The notes beneath the pieces are model-generated. The model made no database searches and was not told where the DNA came from. It saw only the letters and a list, made by a program, of their open reading frames with translations. Source: Niastella caeni (GTDB lineage Bacteria; Bacteroidota; Bacteroidia; Chitinophagales; Chitinophagaceae). From it: DNA of 64,000 nt. Positions 34,397 through 43,325 of the stretch are shown here, in pieces. Position 1 is the stretch's first letter. The number at the start of each line of letters is the position of its first letter. The stretch spans positions 1 through 64,000 of the forward strand of contig NZ_STFF01000002.1 of the NCBI RefSeq assembly GCF_004834005.1, in the 5' to 3' direction. The position numbers and the translations under genes were made by a program.

Positions 34397-35725
34397 GTGA
34401 AAAAGTTCATACAAACACTCAAAAATATCTGGAGTATTGAGGAGCTGAGGAGTAAAATTCTGGTGACCATTACCCTGATAGCCGTTTACCGCTTAGGCAC
34501 ACACATTGTATTGCCCGGTATTGATCCCGATAAGATCACAGTAGGCGCATCCAGCGGCATCCTTGGATTGATCGATGCTTTTGCCGGTGGTGCTTTTAAC
34601 CAGGCCTCTATCTTAGCCCTGGGTATCATGCCTTACATTTCCGCTTCTATCTTTATTCAGTTAATGACCATCCTGTATCCGCCTTTTCAGAAATTGCAAA
34701 AGGAAGGCGACAGTGGTCGTAAAAAGATCAATCAATACACCCGTTACCTTACCGTACTGGTAACCGTATTACAAGCCAGCGCCTATGTAGCATTCCTGAA
34801 TACTACGAATGGCCAGGCTATGGTAGAATCTTATAAACCTTACTTCTGGCTTTCTACCACTATCATCCTAACCGCAGGTACCTTATTCGTAATGTGGATC
34901 GGTGAAAAGATCACCGACAAGGGTTTGGGTAATGGTAGCTCGGTGATCATCATGGTGGGTATCCTGGCCCGCTTCCCACAGTCACTGTGGCAAGAGTGGT
35001 CTGCCCGTTCAAACAGAGGCGGTGGTGGTTTATTGATCTTTGTAATTGAGATCGCCATCCTGGTTGCCATCATCATGGGCCTGATCATCCTGATCCAGGG
35101 TGTTCGTAAAGTGCCTGTTCAATATGCAAAACAAATTGTAGGCAACCGCCAGTTTGGTGGCGCCCGCCAGTTCTTACCCTTAAAGGTGAACAGCGCCGGT
35201 GTAATGCCTATCATCTTTGCCCAGGCAATTATGTTCTTACCAACCCTGTTGAGCAACTTCGATTCTACAAAAGGATTGGCTGCCGTGTTTGGTAATCACA
35301 GTAACTACTGGTACATGATCATTTATGCAGTAATGGTAATTGGTTTTACCTTCCTGTATACCGCGTTAATATTTAACCCCAAGCAAATAGCTGACGACCT
35401 GAAACGTAATAACGGATTTATTCCCGGTGTAAAACCCGGACAACCTACAGCCGATTATATCGGTGCTGTAATGGATAAGATCACATTCCCAGGTGCGGTA
35501 TTGCTTGCCCTGGTAGGTATATTACCAGGTTTTGCACAAAGAATGAGCGTACAGCAATCATTTTCTTCTTTCTTTGGAGGTACATCCCTGCTGATCATGG
35601 TAGGTGTAATTCTGGATACCCTTCAACAGATAGAAACCCAGTTGCTAATGCGCCAGTACGATGGCTTGATGAAGAGCGGTAGGATCCAGGGACGCCAGCA
35701 GGTAACGCCGGCTTCTTCGATCTAA
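34397..35725 (+). CDS. secY: Protein translocase subunit SecY
   Basis: SecY is the channel protein of the Sec translocon in the inner membrane. The 442-residue protein starts at GTG 34397 (MKKFIQTLKNIWSIEELR) and has ten predicted membrane helices. Family marks are PGID near residue 41, ALGIMPYISASIFIQLMT in TM2 and the loop KEGDSGRKKINQYTRY. The C-terminal tail is MRQYDGLMKSGRIQGRQ. It follows rplO after a terminator and precedes map. Confidence 0.97.
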   Translation: MKKFIQTLKNIWSIEELRSKILVTITLIAVYRLGTHIVLPGIDPDKITVGASSGILGLIDAFAGGAFNQASILALGIMPYISASIFIQLMTILYPPFQKLQKEGDSGRKKINQYTRYLTVLVTVLQASAYVAFLNTTNGQAMVESYKPYFWLSTTIILTAGTLFVMWIGEKITDKGLGNGSSVIIMVGILARFPQSLWQEWSARSNRGGGGLLIFVIEIAILVAIIMGLIILIQGVRKVPVQYAKQIVGNRQFGGARQFLPLKVNSAGVMPIIFAQAIMFLPTLLSNFDSTKGLAAVFGNHSNYWYMIIYAVMVIGFTFLYTALIFNPKQIADDLKRNNGFIPGVKPGQPTADYIGAVMDKITFPGAVLLALVGILPGFAQRMSVQQSFSSFFGGTSLLIMVGVILDTLQQIETQLLMRQYDGLMKSGRIQGRQQVTPASSI

Positions 35726-35746
35726 AAAAATATTTTTCAGCAAACC

Positions 35747-35787
35747 AAACCTGACAGCTTGATGTAATAGTTGTCAGGTTTTGTTTT
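35747..35787 (+). terminator. Terminator between secY and map
   Basis: AAACCTGACA/TGTCAGGTTT is a perfect 10-bp stem with a 15-base loop and a TTTTGTTTT tail. Confidence 0.85.
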
Positions 35788-35803
35788 AATATAATTTAAT
35801 GTA

Positions 35804-36604
35804 ATGATCTATTACAAAACAGAAGCAGAAATTGAGTTGATGCGGGAAAGCGCTTTACTGGTTAGTAAATCGTTGGCCCACATTGCCAGTTTATTAAAAC
35901 CTGGCATCACTACGCTTTCGCTCGATAAAGTTATTGGCGAGTTCATACACGATCACAAAGGAGTGCCCTCTTTTTATAGTTACAAAGGCTACCCGTTCAA
36001 TTCCTGTATTTCGGTGAACGATGTGGTTGTGCATGGCTTTCCTGGTAAAGATGAACTGCGTGAAGGTGATATTATTTCTGTAGACGTTGGGGTGTATAAG
36101 AATGGTTACCATGGCGATCATGCCTATACGTTTGCTATTGGCGAACCCACAGAAGATGTGATGAAACTGGTGCGTATCACCAAAGAATCGTTGTACAAAG
36201 GCATTGAAAAAGCGATAGCAGGCAATCGCATTGGCGATATCGCATATGCCATACAGGAACATACCGAGAAAAAACACGGGTACGGGGTTGTGCGTGAACT
36301 GGTAGGGCATGGGCTGGGTAAACAGTTGCATGAAGATCCGCAGGTGCCCAATTATGGCCGGCGGGGTACTGGCCCTGTTTTAAAAGAAGGGCTGGTACTG
36401 GCTATTGAACCCATGATCAACATGGGCAAGAAAGATGTTTATACCGAAGAAGATGGCTGGACGGTGCGTACGGTTGATCATAAACCTTCTGTACACTTTG
36501 AGCATGATGTATGCGTACGTAAAGGAAAGGCGGATATATTGTCTGATTACAGCATTATAGAAGCCGTTGAAAAAAACAATCCCAATTTGAGCACCAAGTA
36601 TTAA
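35804..36604 (+). CDS. map: Type I methionine aminopeptidase
   Basis: MetAP removes the initiator methionine from nascent proteins and needs two metal ions. The 266-residue protein has the metal ligands of the family in VDVGVYKNGYHGDHAYTF (Asp, Asp), the His of GHGLGKQLHEDP, the Glu of AIEPMIN, and the Glu in EDGWTVRTVDH. It follows secY, as in other Bacteroidota. The usual next genes infA and rpmJ are absent; a flavoprotein gene follows at 20 bases. Confidence 0.96.
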   Translation: MIYYKTEAEIELMRESALLVSKSLAHIASLLKPGITTLSLDKVIGEFIHDHKGVPSFYSYKGYPFNSCISVNDVVVHGFPGKDELREGDIISVDVGVYKNGYHGDHAYTFAIGEPTEDVMKLVRITKESLYKGIEKAIAGNRIGDIAYAIQEHTEKKHGYGVVRELVGHGLGKQLHEDPQVPNYGRRGTGPVLKEGLVLAIEPMINMGKKDVYTEEDGWTVRTVDHKPSVHFEHDVCVRKGKADILSDYSIIEAVEKNNPNLSTKY

Positions 36605-36624
36605 GCTGAAGTAACCAATTATAA

Positions 36625-37920
36625 GTGGCCGAAACAAAGAAAAGACTTGTAGTTATCGGAGGCGGGGCGGCCGGATTTTTTTGTGCTGTGAATGCCGCCC
36701 GCCTGCATCCTTCGCTGGAAGTTATCATTCTCGAAAAAACGAATAAGCTACTTTCAAAAGTTAAAGTGTCGGGTGGCGGCCGGTGTAACGTAACGCATTC
36801 CTGTTTTTCCATCACCGATATGATCCGCCATTATCCGCGCGGGACGAACTTCCTGAAAAAAGCATTTCACCATTTTTTTACTACCGATACCATACAGTGG
36901 TTTACCGAAAGGGGCGTGCCATTGAAAACCGAGCAGGATGGCCGCATGTTCCCGGCTACCAATTCTTCCCAATCTATTATCGATTGTTTAATGCGCGAGG
37001 CTAACAGGTATGGTGTTGAAATTAGAATGATGTCAGATGTAAAAAGTCTGAAGTCGGAAGTCGGAGATCTGAAGTCGGAGGTAGGAGGGGTGAAGTTGGG
37101 TGAGGTACGAACTAATGAGCATAAACAGTTTACGCTTGAATTATCTGACCTCAGGCAGCTGACTGCCGACTTCGTGGTCATCGCCTGTGGCGGCTATTCG
37201 AAACTATCCCAATTCAGTTGGCTGCAACAGTTAGGACATTCCGTTGCTGAACCGGTTCCCTCCTTATTCACTTTTAATATGCCCGGGAACGCCATAACGC
37301 AATTAATGGGGGTTTCTGTACCGGAAGCACACGTGAAGATCACGGGTTCTTCCTTGTCGGCTAAAGGACCTTTATTGATCACGCATTGGGGATTGAGCGG
37401 TCCGGCCGTGCTGCGGTTATCGGCCTGGGGCGCCAGGGAATTGGCAACATGCAATTGGCAATTTGGGATTACTGTAAACTGGTTGCCTGATTATAATGAG
37501 CAAACATTGCGCGATAAATTTCAGCAATTACGATTTGAGCTGGCGGCACAAAAAATTGTAACCCGCAACCTTTTCAACCTGCCTCAAAGATTATGGCAAT
37601 ATCTGTTGCAGATATCAGGCATTCATGAAGAAAAACGATGGGCCGACCTGCCTGCGAAAGAACAAAACAAACTAATTGCAAATTGCTGTGCCCAGGAATT
37701 CAAAGTGCAGGGAAAAACTACGTTCAAGGAAGAGTTTGTAACAGCGGGGGGAATTCAGTTATCGGAAGTAGAGGTGAATACTATGCAAAGCAAAGTAATT
37801 CCCTGTTTATATTTCGCAGGTGAAATCCTGGATGTTGATGGCATTACCGGTGGTTTTAATTTTCAGCATGCCTGGACGAGCGGATATATTGCTGCAAAAG
37901 CGATCGCGGCAATTGTTTGA
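36625..37920 (+). CDS. HI0933-family FAD-dependent oxidoreductase
   Basis: This 431-residue flavoprotein begins at GTG 36625. The N-terminal FAD-binding motif is VVIGGGAAGFFCAVNAAR (Gly-x-Gly-x-x-Gly), the sequence VKVSGGGRCNVTH follows, and the C-terminal FAD motif is YFAGEILDVDGITGGFNFQHAWTSG, here FAGEILDVDGITGGFN. Relatives in this family include BaiN-type and YhiN proteins, mostly of unknown substrate. Two stretches inside the gene look like intergenic repeat words (residues about 141-155, KSLKSEVGDLKSEVGG, and about 272-282, ATCNWQF). It follows map by 20 bases, with an unknown functional link. Confidence 0.9.
   Translation: MAETKKRLVVIGGGAAGFFCAVNAARLHPSLEVIILEKTNKLLSKVKVSGGGRCNVTHSCFSITDMIRHYPRGTNFLKKAFHHFFTTDTIQWFTERGVPLKTEQDGRMFPATNSSQSIIDCLMREANRYGVEIRMMSDVKSLKSEVGDLKSEVGGVKLGEVRTNEHKQFTLELSDLRQLTADFVVIACGGYSKLSQFSWLQQLGHSVAEPVPSLFTFNMPGNAITQLMGVSVPEAHVKITGSSLSAKGPLLITHWGLSGPAVLRLSAWGARELATCNWQFGITVNWLPDYNEQTLRDKFQQLRFELAAQKIVTRNLFNLPQRLWQYLLQISGIHEEKRWADLPAKEQNKLIANCCAQEFKVQGKTTFKEEFVTAGGIQLSEVEVNTMQSKVIPCLYFAGEILDVDGITGGFNFQHAWTSGYIAAKAIAAIV
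37043..37090 (+). repeat. In-frame AAGTCGGA word repeat inside the flavoprotein gene
   Basis: CTGAAGTCGGAAGTCGGAG and CTGAAGTCGGAGGTAGGAG are two near-identical units encoding LKSEVGD and LKSEVGG. They look like the word repeats of the intergenic regions, but lie in a coding frame. Confidence 0.75.
37436..37470 (+). repeat. In-frame AATTGGCAA word repeat inside the flavoprotein gene
   Basis: GGAATTGGCAACATGCAATTGGCAATTT encodes ELATCNWQF. The same AACTGGCAACTGGCAATT words occur between genes at 9975-10002 and 22800-22820. Confidence 0.6.
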
Positions 37921-38034
37921 TGGTTGCATGGCTTGATGGCTATGAGCCATAAAACAATTAAATGGGTAAGATGGCTCGATCATCGGGTTACAAATAACCA
38001 CCAAACAATCAAACCATCCGACCATTCAGCTATG
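37921..38034. repeat. Intergenic inverted-word repeat between convergent genes
   Basis: Left words GATGGTTGCATGGCTTGATGG oppose right words ACCACCAAACAATCAAACCATCCGACC, split by a spacer with GATGGCTCGATCATCGGG. The right words are approximate complements of the left ones. The gap is between the flavoprotein gene (+) and the DinB-like gene (-). Confidence 0.75.
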
Positions 38035-38037
38035 CAA

Positions 38038-38514
38038 TTATTTCTTTTTCTCCTGTTCCTGTTCTTGCGGAAAACCCAACAACCTTCTGTGATAGTTGAT
38101 CTGCCCGGTATGATAGCTCAAATGCGCCAGCAAATGCAACAAAAAGAATTCAGTTGTTACCGTTTCACCGTTAATAGGCAAAGGATAATTTTTTTCCAGT
38201 TCTTTTTTGCTGGTTTGCTCCAATGCATCTTTAACGGCTACTTTAGCATTCTCTATTTCATTTAGCAATTTGTGCTTGCTGATATTCTTAAGATTAAACT
38301 CTGCTTCGCGATTACGTATATAACCCGATTCGCCCAATACAGCACCAATAAAATGCTGTAAGTTGCCAGTCAGGTGTAAGCACAGGTTGCCGCCGCTGTT
38401 CTTGATGCCTTCTTTAACTACCCACAGGCTGCTGTCATCAGGATACTGAGAGATCTCTTCTGTCAACTTGTTCAGGTCCCGCTCAAATAATGTGATCAAA
38501 ACTGGTGTAATCAT
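38038..38514 (-). CDS. DinB/DUF1572-like four-helix protein
   Basis: This 158-residue protein is mostly helical and matches the DinB/DUF1572 superfamily: His residues at CLHLTGNLQHFIG and the C-terminal HLLAHLSYHTGQINYHRRL could form a metal site (three His). Members include thiol transferases such as YfiT/BshC-like enzymes, but the substrate is unknown. There is no signal peptide, so it is cytosolic. It is monocistronic and converges with the flavoprotein gene across an inverted-word gap. Confidence 0.8.
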   Translation of the reverse strand: MITPVLITLFERDLNKLTEEISQYPDDSSLWVVKEGIKNSGGNLCLHLTGNLQHFIGAVLGESGYIRNREAEFNLKNISKHKLLNEIENAKVAVKDALEQTSKKELEKNYPLPINGETVTTEFFLLHLLAHLSYHTGQINYHRRLLGFPQEQEQEKKK

Positions 38515-38918
38515 AACAAACTAGTCAGTTGTAAAAATTTTCGATAAATGTAATGAGAAAAAACGCCTATCAGAATAACTGCACAAAAAAATAATTTTCA
38601 TAGATGCAAAACAATTGTATTTATACACGTTTTCCCGGCAAAACAGTAAACAATTTCGTACAATACATACTGTTGGGTCGGCTAATCGTTTTTGCTATGT
38701 GAATCATACTATTAAGTCGAATTATTTTTCCGATTAAAAGTTGTACTAATACGAATGAACCGAAAGATTGGGTACTACAGAAATATGCCTGTAATAGTTC
38801 GCATTTAATCCGGTGCAAATCAATCATTTATTAAATGAAAAAAAACGCGCAAACCCTTTACAATTCAGCATTTTAGCCTATCTTTGCAGCCCGAATTAAA
38901 ATCATCGGGTTTTTTATC
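38515..38918. other. Gap upstream of rpsA
   Basis: The 404-bp gap separates the divergent DinB-like and rpsA genes. It is AT-rich and holds the likely rpsA promoter near its right end. I see no gene and no repeat. Confidence 0.7.
38879..38886 (+). promoter_or_regulatory. Likely rpsA promoter -7 box
   Basis: A TATCTTTG element (coordinates approximate by one base) ends about 33 bases before the rpsA ATG. No clear TTTG is seen at the -33 position. Confidence 0.5.
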
Positions 38919-40847
38919 ATGTTTGAGAAATTAATTATTAAACAATTAAACGCTGATGCACAGGAGTCTTCTGCAGCCACTCAGGCTGGTGAAGCTACAG
39001 CGACACCAAATAAACCTGCGCAGGCTCCTGAAGTTGTGGACAATAGTGCACACGACGATTTCGACTGGAGTATCGACAAACGCAACGTAGCTACTTACAC
39101 CAAAGAGCAAAAAGAAAAGTACGATGCTGTTTACGAAGGCACTTTCAAAGCAGTTACCGACGGTGAATTAGTAAAAGGTCTGGTAGTGGCACTTACTAAA
39201 ACTGATGTGGTTATCAACATCGGGTTTAAAAGTGATGGTCTGGTTTCATTAAACGAATTCCGTGATCTGCCTAACCTGAAAACTGGCGATGAAGTGGAAG
39301 TAATGGTTGTAGAAAAAGAAGACCGGGAAGGTCACCTGAATCTCAGCCGTAAACAAGCTCGCATTACCCGCGCCTGGGAAAAAATTGTTGAAGTTCATAA
39401 AACTGGTGAAGTTATCACTGGTACTGTTACTTCAAAAACCAAAGGCGGTTTGATCGTAGATGTATTCGGTATGGAAACTTTCTTACCGGGTTCACAGATC
39501 GACGTTAAACCTGTAACTGATTACGATCAGTTTGTAGGAAAAACCATGGAGTTCAAAGTAGTGAAGATCAACGAAGCTATCAAGAACGCTGTAGTTTCTC
39601 ATAAAGCCCTTATCGAAAGCGATATCGAAGCACAACGTGCTGAGATCATGAGCAAACTCGAAAGAGGCCAGGTATTGGAAGGAACCATCAAGAATATCAC
39701 TGACTTCGGTGCCTTCATGGATCTGGGCGGCTTAGACGGTCTGTTGTATATCACTGATATCAGCTGGGGTCGTATCAGCCATCCGGGCGAAGTGTTGAAA
39801 CTGGATCAGAAACTGAAAGTGGTTGTATTGGATTTCGATGATGAGAAAAAACGCATCAGCCTGGGTCTGAAACAATTGACACCACATCCTTGGGATATTC
39901 TGCCAGAAAACATTCACGAAGGTTCTGTAGTGAAAGGTAAAGTAGTGAACATTGAAGATTACGGCGCATTCCTGGAGATCATGCCAGGTGTTGAAGGTCT
40001 GGTACACGTAAGTGAAATTACCTGGGCTAACACACCGATCAATGCGAAAGAATTCTTCAAGCTGGGTGATGAGTATGAAGCCAAGATCGTGACGCTGGAT
40101 AAAGACAATCGCAAAATGAGCTTGTCTATCAAACAAATGAGCGAAGATCCATGGAGCACGATCGAAACCAAATTCCCAGAGAGCAGCCGTCATACCGGTC
40201 TGGTGAAAAACATTACGCCTTACGGTGTGTTTGTTGAACTGGCGCCTGGTATCGGTGGTATGATCCACATCAGCGACCTTAGCTGGCTGAAACGCTTCAA
40301 CCATCCTTCTGAGTACACCAAAGTTGGTGAGAACATCGACGTGGTAATTCTCGGAATTGATAAAGACAACCGCAAACTGCAACTCGGACATAAACAACTT
40401 GAAGAAGATCCCTGGAATGCATTACAGGGCACATTCGCTGTTGGTTCTGTACACGAAGGAACAGTTATTCGCAGAGACGACAAAGGTGGTATCGTTCAAT
40501 TGCCTTACGGCCTGGAAGGATTTGCACCTAACCGTCACCTCATGCGCGAAGATGGCAAAAGCATCGGAGCTGATGAAACAACCCAGTTCCTGGTTATCGA
40601 ATTCGATCGCAATGAAAAACGCATCGTAGTATCGCATACCCGTATCTGGGAGCAATCTAAGCAGGAAGAAAAACAAGCTGCTCAGAAAGAAGCTCGTGCA
40701 GAAGCTGACAAAACCAAGAAAGCAGTGAAAAACATTCAGGGTAAAGTAGAAAAAGCTACTTTAGGCGACCTGGGTGCACTGGCTGAGATCAAAGAAAAAT
40801 TAAAGCAGGAAGAACAACAAGGCGGTTCTACAGAAACCAAAGAATAA
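38919..40847 (+). CDS. rpsA: 30S ribosomal protein S1
   Basis: S1 binds mRNA on the 30S subunit and melts structured translation starts, which matters in Bacteroidota that mostly lack Shine-Dalgarno sequences. The 642-residue protein has a poorly conserved N terminus rich in Ala/Gln/Glu (residues 1-60), followed by about six S1 OB-fold repeats such as GTVTSKTKGGLIVDV, GTIKNITDFGAFMDL, GKVVNIEDYGAFLEI and GLVKNITPYGVFVEL. The C-terminal region after about 570 is charged and helical (EEKQAAQKEARAEADKTKK). It is monocistronic with a strong terminator. Confidence 0.97.
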   Translation: MFEKLIIKQLNADAQESSAATQAGEATATPNKPAQAPEVVDNSAHDDFDWSIDKRNVATYTKEQKEKYDAVYEGTFKAVTDGELVKGLVVALTKTDVVINIGFKSDGLVSLNEFRDLPNLKTGDEVEVMVVEKEDREGHLNLSRKQARITRAWEKIVEVHKTGEVITGTVTSKTKGGLIVDVFGMETFLPGSQIDVKPVTDYDQFVGKTMEFKVVKINEAIKNAVVSHKALIESDIEAQRAEIMSKLERGQVLEGTIKNITDFGAFMDLGGLDGLLYITDISWGRISHPGEVLKLDQKLKVVVLDFDDEKKRISLGLKQLTPHPWDILPENIHEGSVVKGKVVNIEDYGAFLEIMPGVEGLVHVSEITWANTPINAKEFFKLGDEYEAKIVTLDKDNRKMSLSIKQMSEDPWSTIETKFPESSRHTGLVKNITPYGVFVELAPGIGGMIHISDLSWLKRFNHPSEYTKVGENIDVVILGIDKDNRKLQLGHKQLEEDPWNALQGTFAVGSVHEGTVIRRDDKGGIVQLPYGLEGFAPNRHLMREDGKSIGADETTQFLVIEFDRNEKRIVVSHTRIWEQSKQEEKQAAQKEARAEADKTKKAVKNIQGKVEKATLGDLGALAEIKEKLKQEEQQGGSTETKE

Positions 40848-40870
40848 GCCTTGCGTGCTTCAATGATATA

Positions 40871-40900
40871 AGCGTTCCGGTTAGCCGGAACGCTTTTTTT
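40871..40900 (+). terminator. Intrinsic terminator after rpsA
   Basis: AGCGTTCCGG/CCGGAACGCT is a perfect 10-bp stem with a TTAG loop and seven T. Confidence 0.95.
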
Positions 40901-41011
40901 ATGCGTTAACCGCTCACATTTATCATTCATTACTTACTTTAATCATTATCCTGATTTAAAATAACTTATAGTACAATTGTTTACCCGGTGCTTGATAAAA
41001 ATCAATTGTTT

Positions 41012-41025
41012 CTAACAATTGTTAG
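41012..41025. promoter_or_regulatory. Palindrome CTAACAATTGTTAG with flanking CAATTGT boxes
   Basis: CTAACAATTGTTAG is a perfect 14-bp palindrome 199 bases ahead of the T9SS protein gene. Two more CAATTGT sequences lie at 40974 and 41003. The set could be an operator for a dimeric regulator, but no regulator gene is nearby. Confidence 0.4.
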
Positions 41026-41223
41026 TTAAAGCTTGCAACAGAAAAAATCTTTATCTAGTTTTAAATAACGAATTATTAATGATCACACCTTAGTCATTAT
41101 TCTGAGAAACACTTCGTAAGATTCTTTATCCAGGATTAACGGTACATCCAATTTCCAATGATTACGTTTCCATCTCCTTACTGAGAACCGCTTACTTATC
41201 GTAAACCCTAAAACTCGTACCGT

Positions 41224-43146
41224 ATGAAGAAGCTTTACTCTTCTTTTATATTCATATTTATTCTTCTGTTTTTTGGCGTTCTCCATTGCAGAGCCCAGCA
41301 GGATACAATTAAAGCTGGTTCATTCATAATAAACATGGGAGTTATTCCCCAAACATTTGCCAACGGATTAAAACCATATGGACTGGTATACGACCTGGTA
41401 AAAAATTATAAAATTCCGGTAAAGTGGGTGATCAATACCAGTAAAACAAAAGACGGAATTGACTTTACGCACAATGGTATCAGTTACCGTGGCGGCACAT
41501 TTATAATACCTTTTGAATTCAGAACACCCACTATAAATAGTGTTATCAGTTCATGGGAGGCGCAGGGTGTTGTAGGAAATACTTCTGTGAGTAGTATGTT
41601 GTTGAATGCATATAAAACTTTTTATTATGCGCCAAACTGGACGATGGACTTTCAGAATGGCACGCTTGTTACCAATTACTTCGCCAATGCCGGTATTCCA
41701 TCCTCAGCATACGGTGGAGACAGTGCTAACTGGAAAACGCCTGCTCAACTGGGCGCCTGCGATGATATTTTTGTTATGCCACATGCCGATCCCACCTGGA
41801 GCACGCATAATAATCTTTACTACTGGAATAAAGATTATAAAGGGAATATCTGGGCAGCCTGTCATGCGGTAAGTGAAATGGAAAATCTTACTGATCCGTC
41901 GAATACGATTCAGATGAATTTTTTGAGTACAACGGGGTTGGTTAACTGGAAGGACCACAAAAAGGATGCTTCCCCTCCTTATCAATACCAGGACCATGGC
42001 CATCCTTTTATGCAATTCATGCAAACTATGGATGAGGCTACCAATATTGGTTCAGAAAAGATCTACATCCCTAAATCAGGCGGAGGATGGCGAAGCACTA
42101 CCACTCTGGGTGTGTACGATGCTTCAAGCGCATCAGTTCCTTCACTTTCACCGGGGCCTGCTGCTATTGTTGCTTATGGGCGAGCCTTTGGTGATAACAA
42201 CCGTGGTTGGGTAATGTATGAAGCGGGGCATGATCATAACTCAAGTGGTACGGAGGCCGAAAAAGTAGCCGCTCAACGGGCTTTTTTTAATTATTCTTTT
42301 ATTGTAGCGGTAGACCGGCTGGCAGAATTTGAACCGGAGATACTCGGGTTACCCGACCTGCCTCTTCCCAATCAACCCTATGATATTTCATTTAATGTAC
42401 CCCACGGAATTGACCTGAGTAATTATATAATTCAGTGGACTTCTAATTGTGGCGGTACATTTTCCAGTACCAATGCCCCGTCTGTAACCTTTACACCGCC
42501 TGCCGCTACCGGTAACTGCATTGTTACGGTAACGCTTACTGATGGCTGCGGGCGACAGGCGTTTGCAAGCGAGGGAACATTAATATCTTCTGTATTGTCT
42601 GCATCTTCAGCCACCTTGCGTGGTAGTTATAATGCAACAAACCGCACTGTACAATTGAACTGGACGGATATAAACCCTAAAGGCACTGATCATTATGAAA
42701 TTCAGAGAAGCGAAAATGGAACGGCGTTTAAAACAGTTGCCTTGTTTTTTCCTGATCAGGAAACCAAGAATGCTGGTTTTAGTTACAAGGATAAATTTAC
42801 CGTTCAGGGAACTGCATTGTATCGTTTAAAAATAAATACAACAGGTAAATCGGTAACTTATTCCAACATAATAAAAGTGATGAGCGAAGACGCTTCGCCA
42901 CAACTCACCGTGCTTTCAAATCCTGTTAAGGGAAATATAGTTTTTGAATACGAATCGCCTGTGCCGGGAAATATTAATGCAATGTTGATTGATATGAATG
43001 GAAGAGTGGTAAAAAATAAAAGCGTATCTGTACAGAAAGGAGCTACCAGGGTACAAATGGATAGTACCTGGCCTGCCGGTATGTATTTGCTACGGGTTGT
43101 TTCGGCAGGTAATAGCATAATACAAAAAGTACAACTTATTAAATAA
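41224..43146 (+). CDS. Large secreted T9SS-sorted protein of unknown function
   Basis: This 640-residue protein has a signal peptide (MKKLYSSFIFIFILLFFGVL, then HCRAQQ). The N-terminal 380 residues form one conserved domain I do not recognise. It has GLVYDLVKNYKIPVKWVIN, reminiscent of NodB or GATase-like folds, a Cys-His pair in IWAACHAVSEME, His in VMPHADPTW, QDHGHPFMQF and YEAGHDHN. These could be catalytic or metal-binding, but this is inference. A region with two Cys (NCGGTFSSTN, GNCIVTVTLTDGCG), probably Ig-like, a fibronectin-like segment (YEIQRSENGTAFK) and a C-terminal T9SS sorting domain (LTVLSNPVKGNIVFEYE to KVQLIK) follow. It stands alone. Confidence 0.78.
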   Translation: MKKLYSSFIFIFILLFFGVLHCRAQQDTIKAGSFIINMGVIPQTFANGLKPYGLVYDLVKNYKIPVKWVINTSKTKDGIDFTHNGISYRGGTFIIPFEFRTPTINSVISSWEAQGVVGNTSVSSMLLNAYKTFYYAPNWTMDFQNGTLVTNYFANAGIPSSAYGGDSANWKTPAQLGACDDIFVMPHADPTWSTHNNLYYWNKDYKGNIWAACHAVSEMENLTDPSNTIQMNFLSTTGLVNWKDHKKDASPPYQYQDHGHPFMQFMQTMDEATNIGSEKIYIPKSGGGWRSTTTLGVYDASSASVPSLSPGPAAIVAYGRAFGDNNRGWVMYEAGHDHNSSGTEAEKVAAQRAFFNYSFIVAVDRLAEFEPEILGLPDLPLPNQPYDISFNVPHGIDLSNYIIQWTSNCGGTFSSTNAPSVTFTPPAATGNCIVTVTLTDGCGRQAFASEGTLISSVLSASSATLRGSYNATNRTVQLNWTDINPKGTDHYEIQRSENGTAFKTVALFFPDQETKNAGFSYKDKFTVQGTALYRLKINTTGKSVTYSNIIKVMSEDASPQLTVLSNPVKGNIVFEYESPVPGNINAMLIDMNGRVVKNKSVSVQKGATRVQMDSTWPAGMYLLRVVSAGNSIIQKVQLIK

Positions 43147-43325
43147 TTACAGGTTCATTTGGGTAGGTAAACACTCAACGGGATGTTCCGCTTGACTCGG
43201 GATGTCCCGTTTGATTTTTAGAAAAAGGCAATGAGGCAACAAGGCATAGAGGCAACGAGATAACAGGTTGACTGCATTAAACTGTATTTGCTTGCAGCTT
43301 GCAGCTTGTAGCTTGCAGCCGTTTT
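43147..43325. repeat. Intergenic hairpin and word repeats
   Basis: AACGGGATGTTCCGC and GGGATGTCCCGTTT form an imperfect hairpin with a T-rich tail (43176-43220) that may stop transcription on both sides. Then GGCAATGAGGCAACAAGGCATAGAGGCAACGAG words (about 43228-43262), here as AATGAGGCAACAAGGCATAG, and GCTTGCAGCTTGCAGCTTG words (43292-43319) follow. Confidence 0.7.

Larger units (their letters stand above)
40848..41223. other. Gap between rpsA and the T9SS protein gene
   Basis: After the rpsA terminator this 376-bp gap is AT-rich. Three CAATTGT boxes occur at 40974, 41003 and 41016, the last inside a perfect 14-bp palindrome. A minus-strand frame of 67 codons at 41083-41286 overlaps the next gene and has no recognisable product, so it is not called. 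Confidence 0.7.

Noticed and set aside
39732..40397. Minus-strand frame of 221 codons opposite rpsA
   Set aside because: It lies inside a clear S1 gene and has no recognisable domain.
41083..41286. Minus-strand 67-codon frame ahead of the T9SS protein gene
   Set aside because: It overlaps the start and signal peptide of a well-supported gene and has no family.
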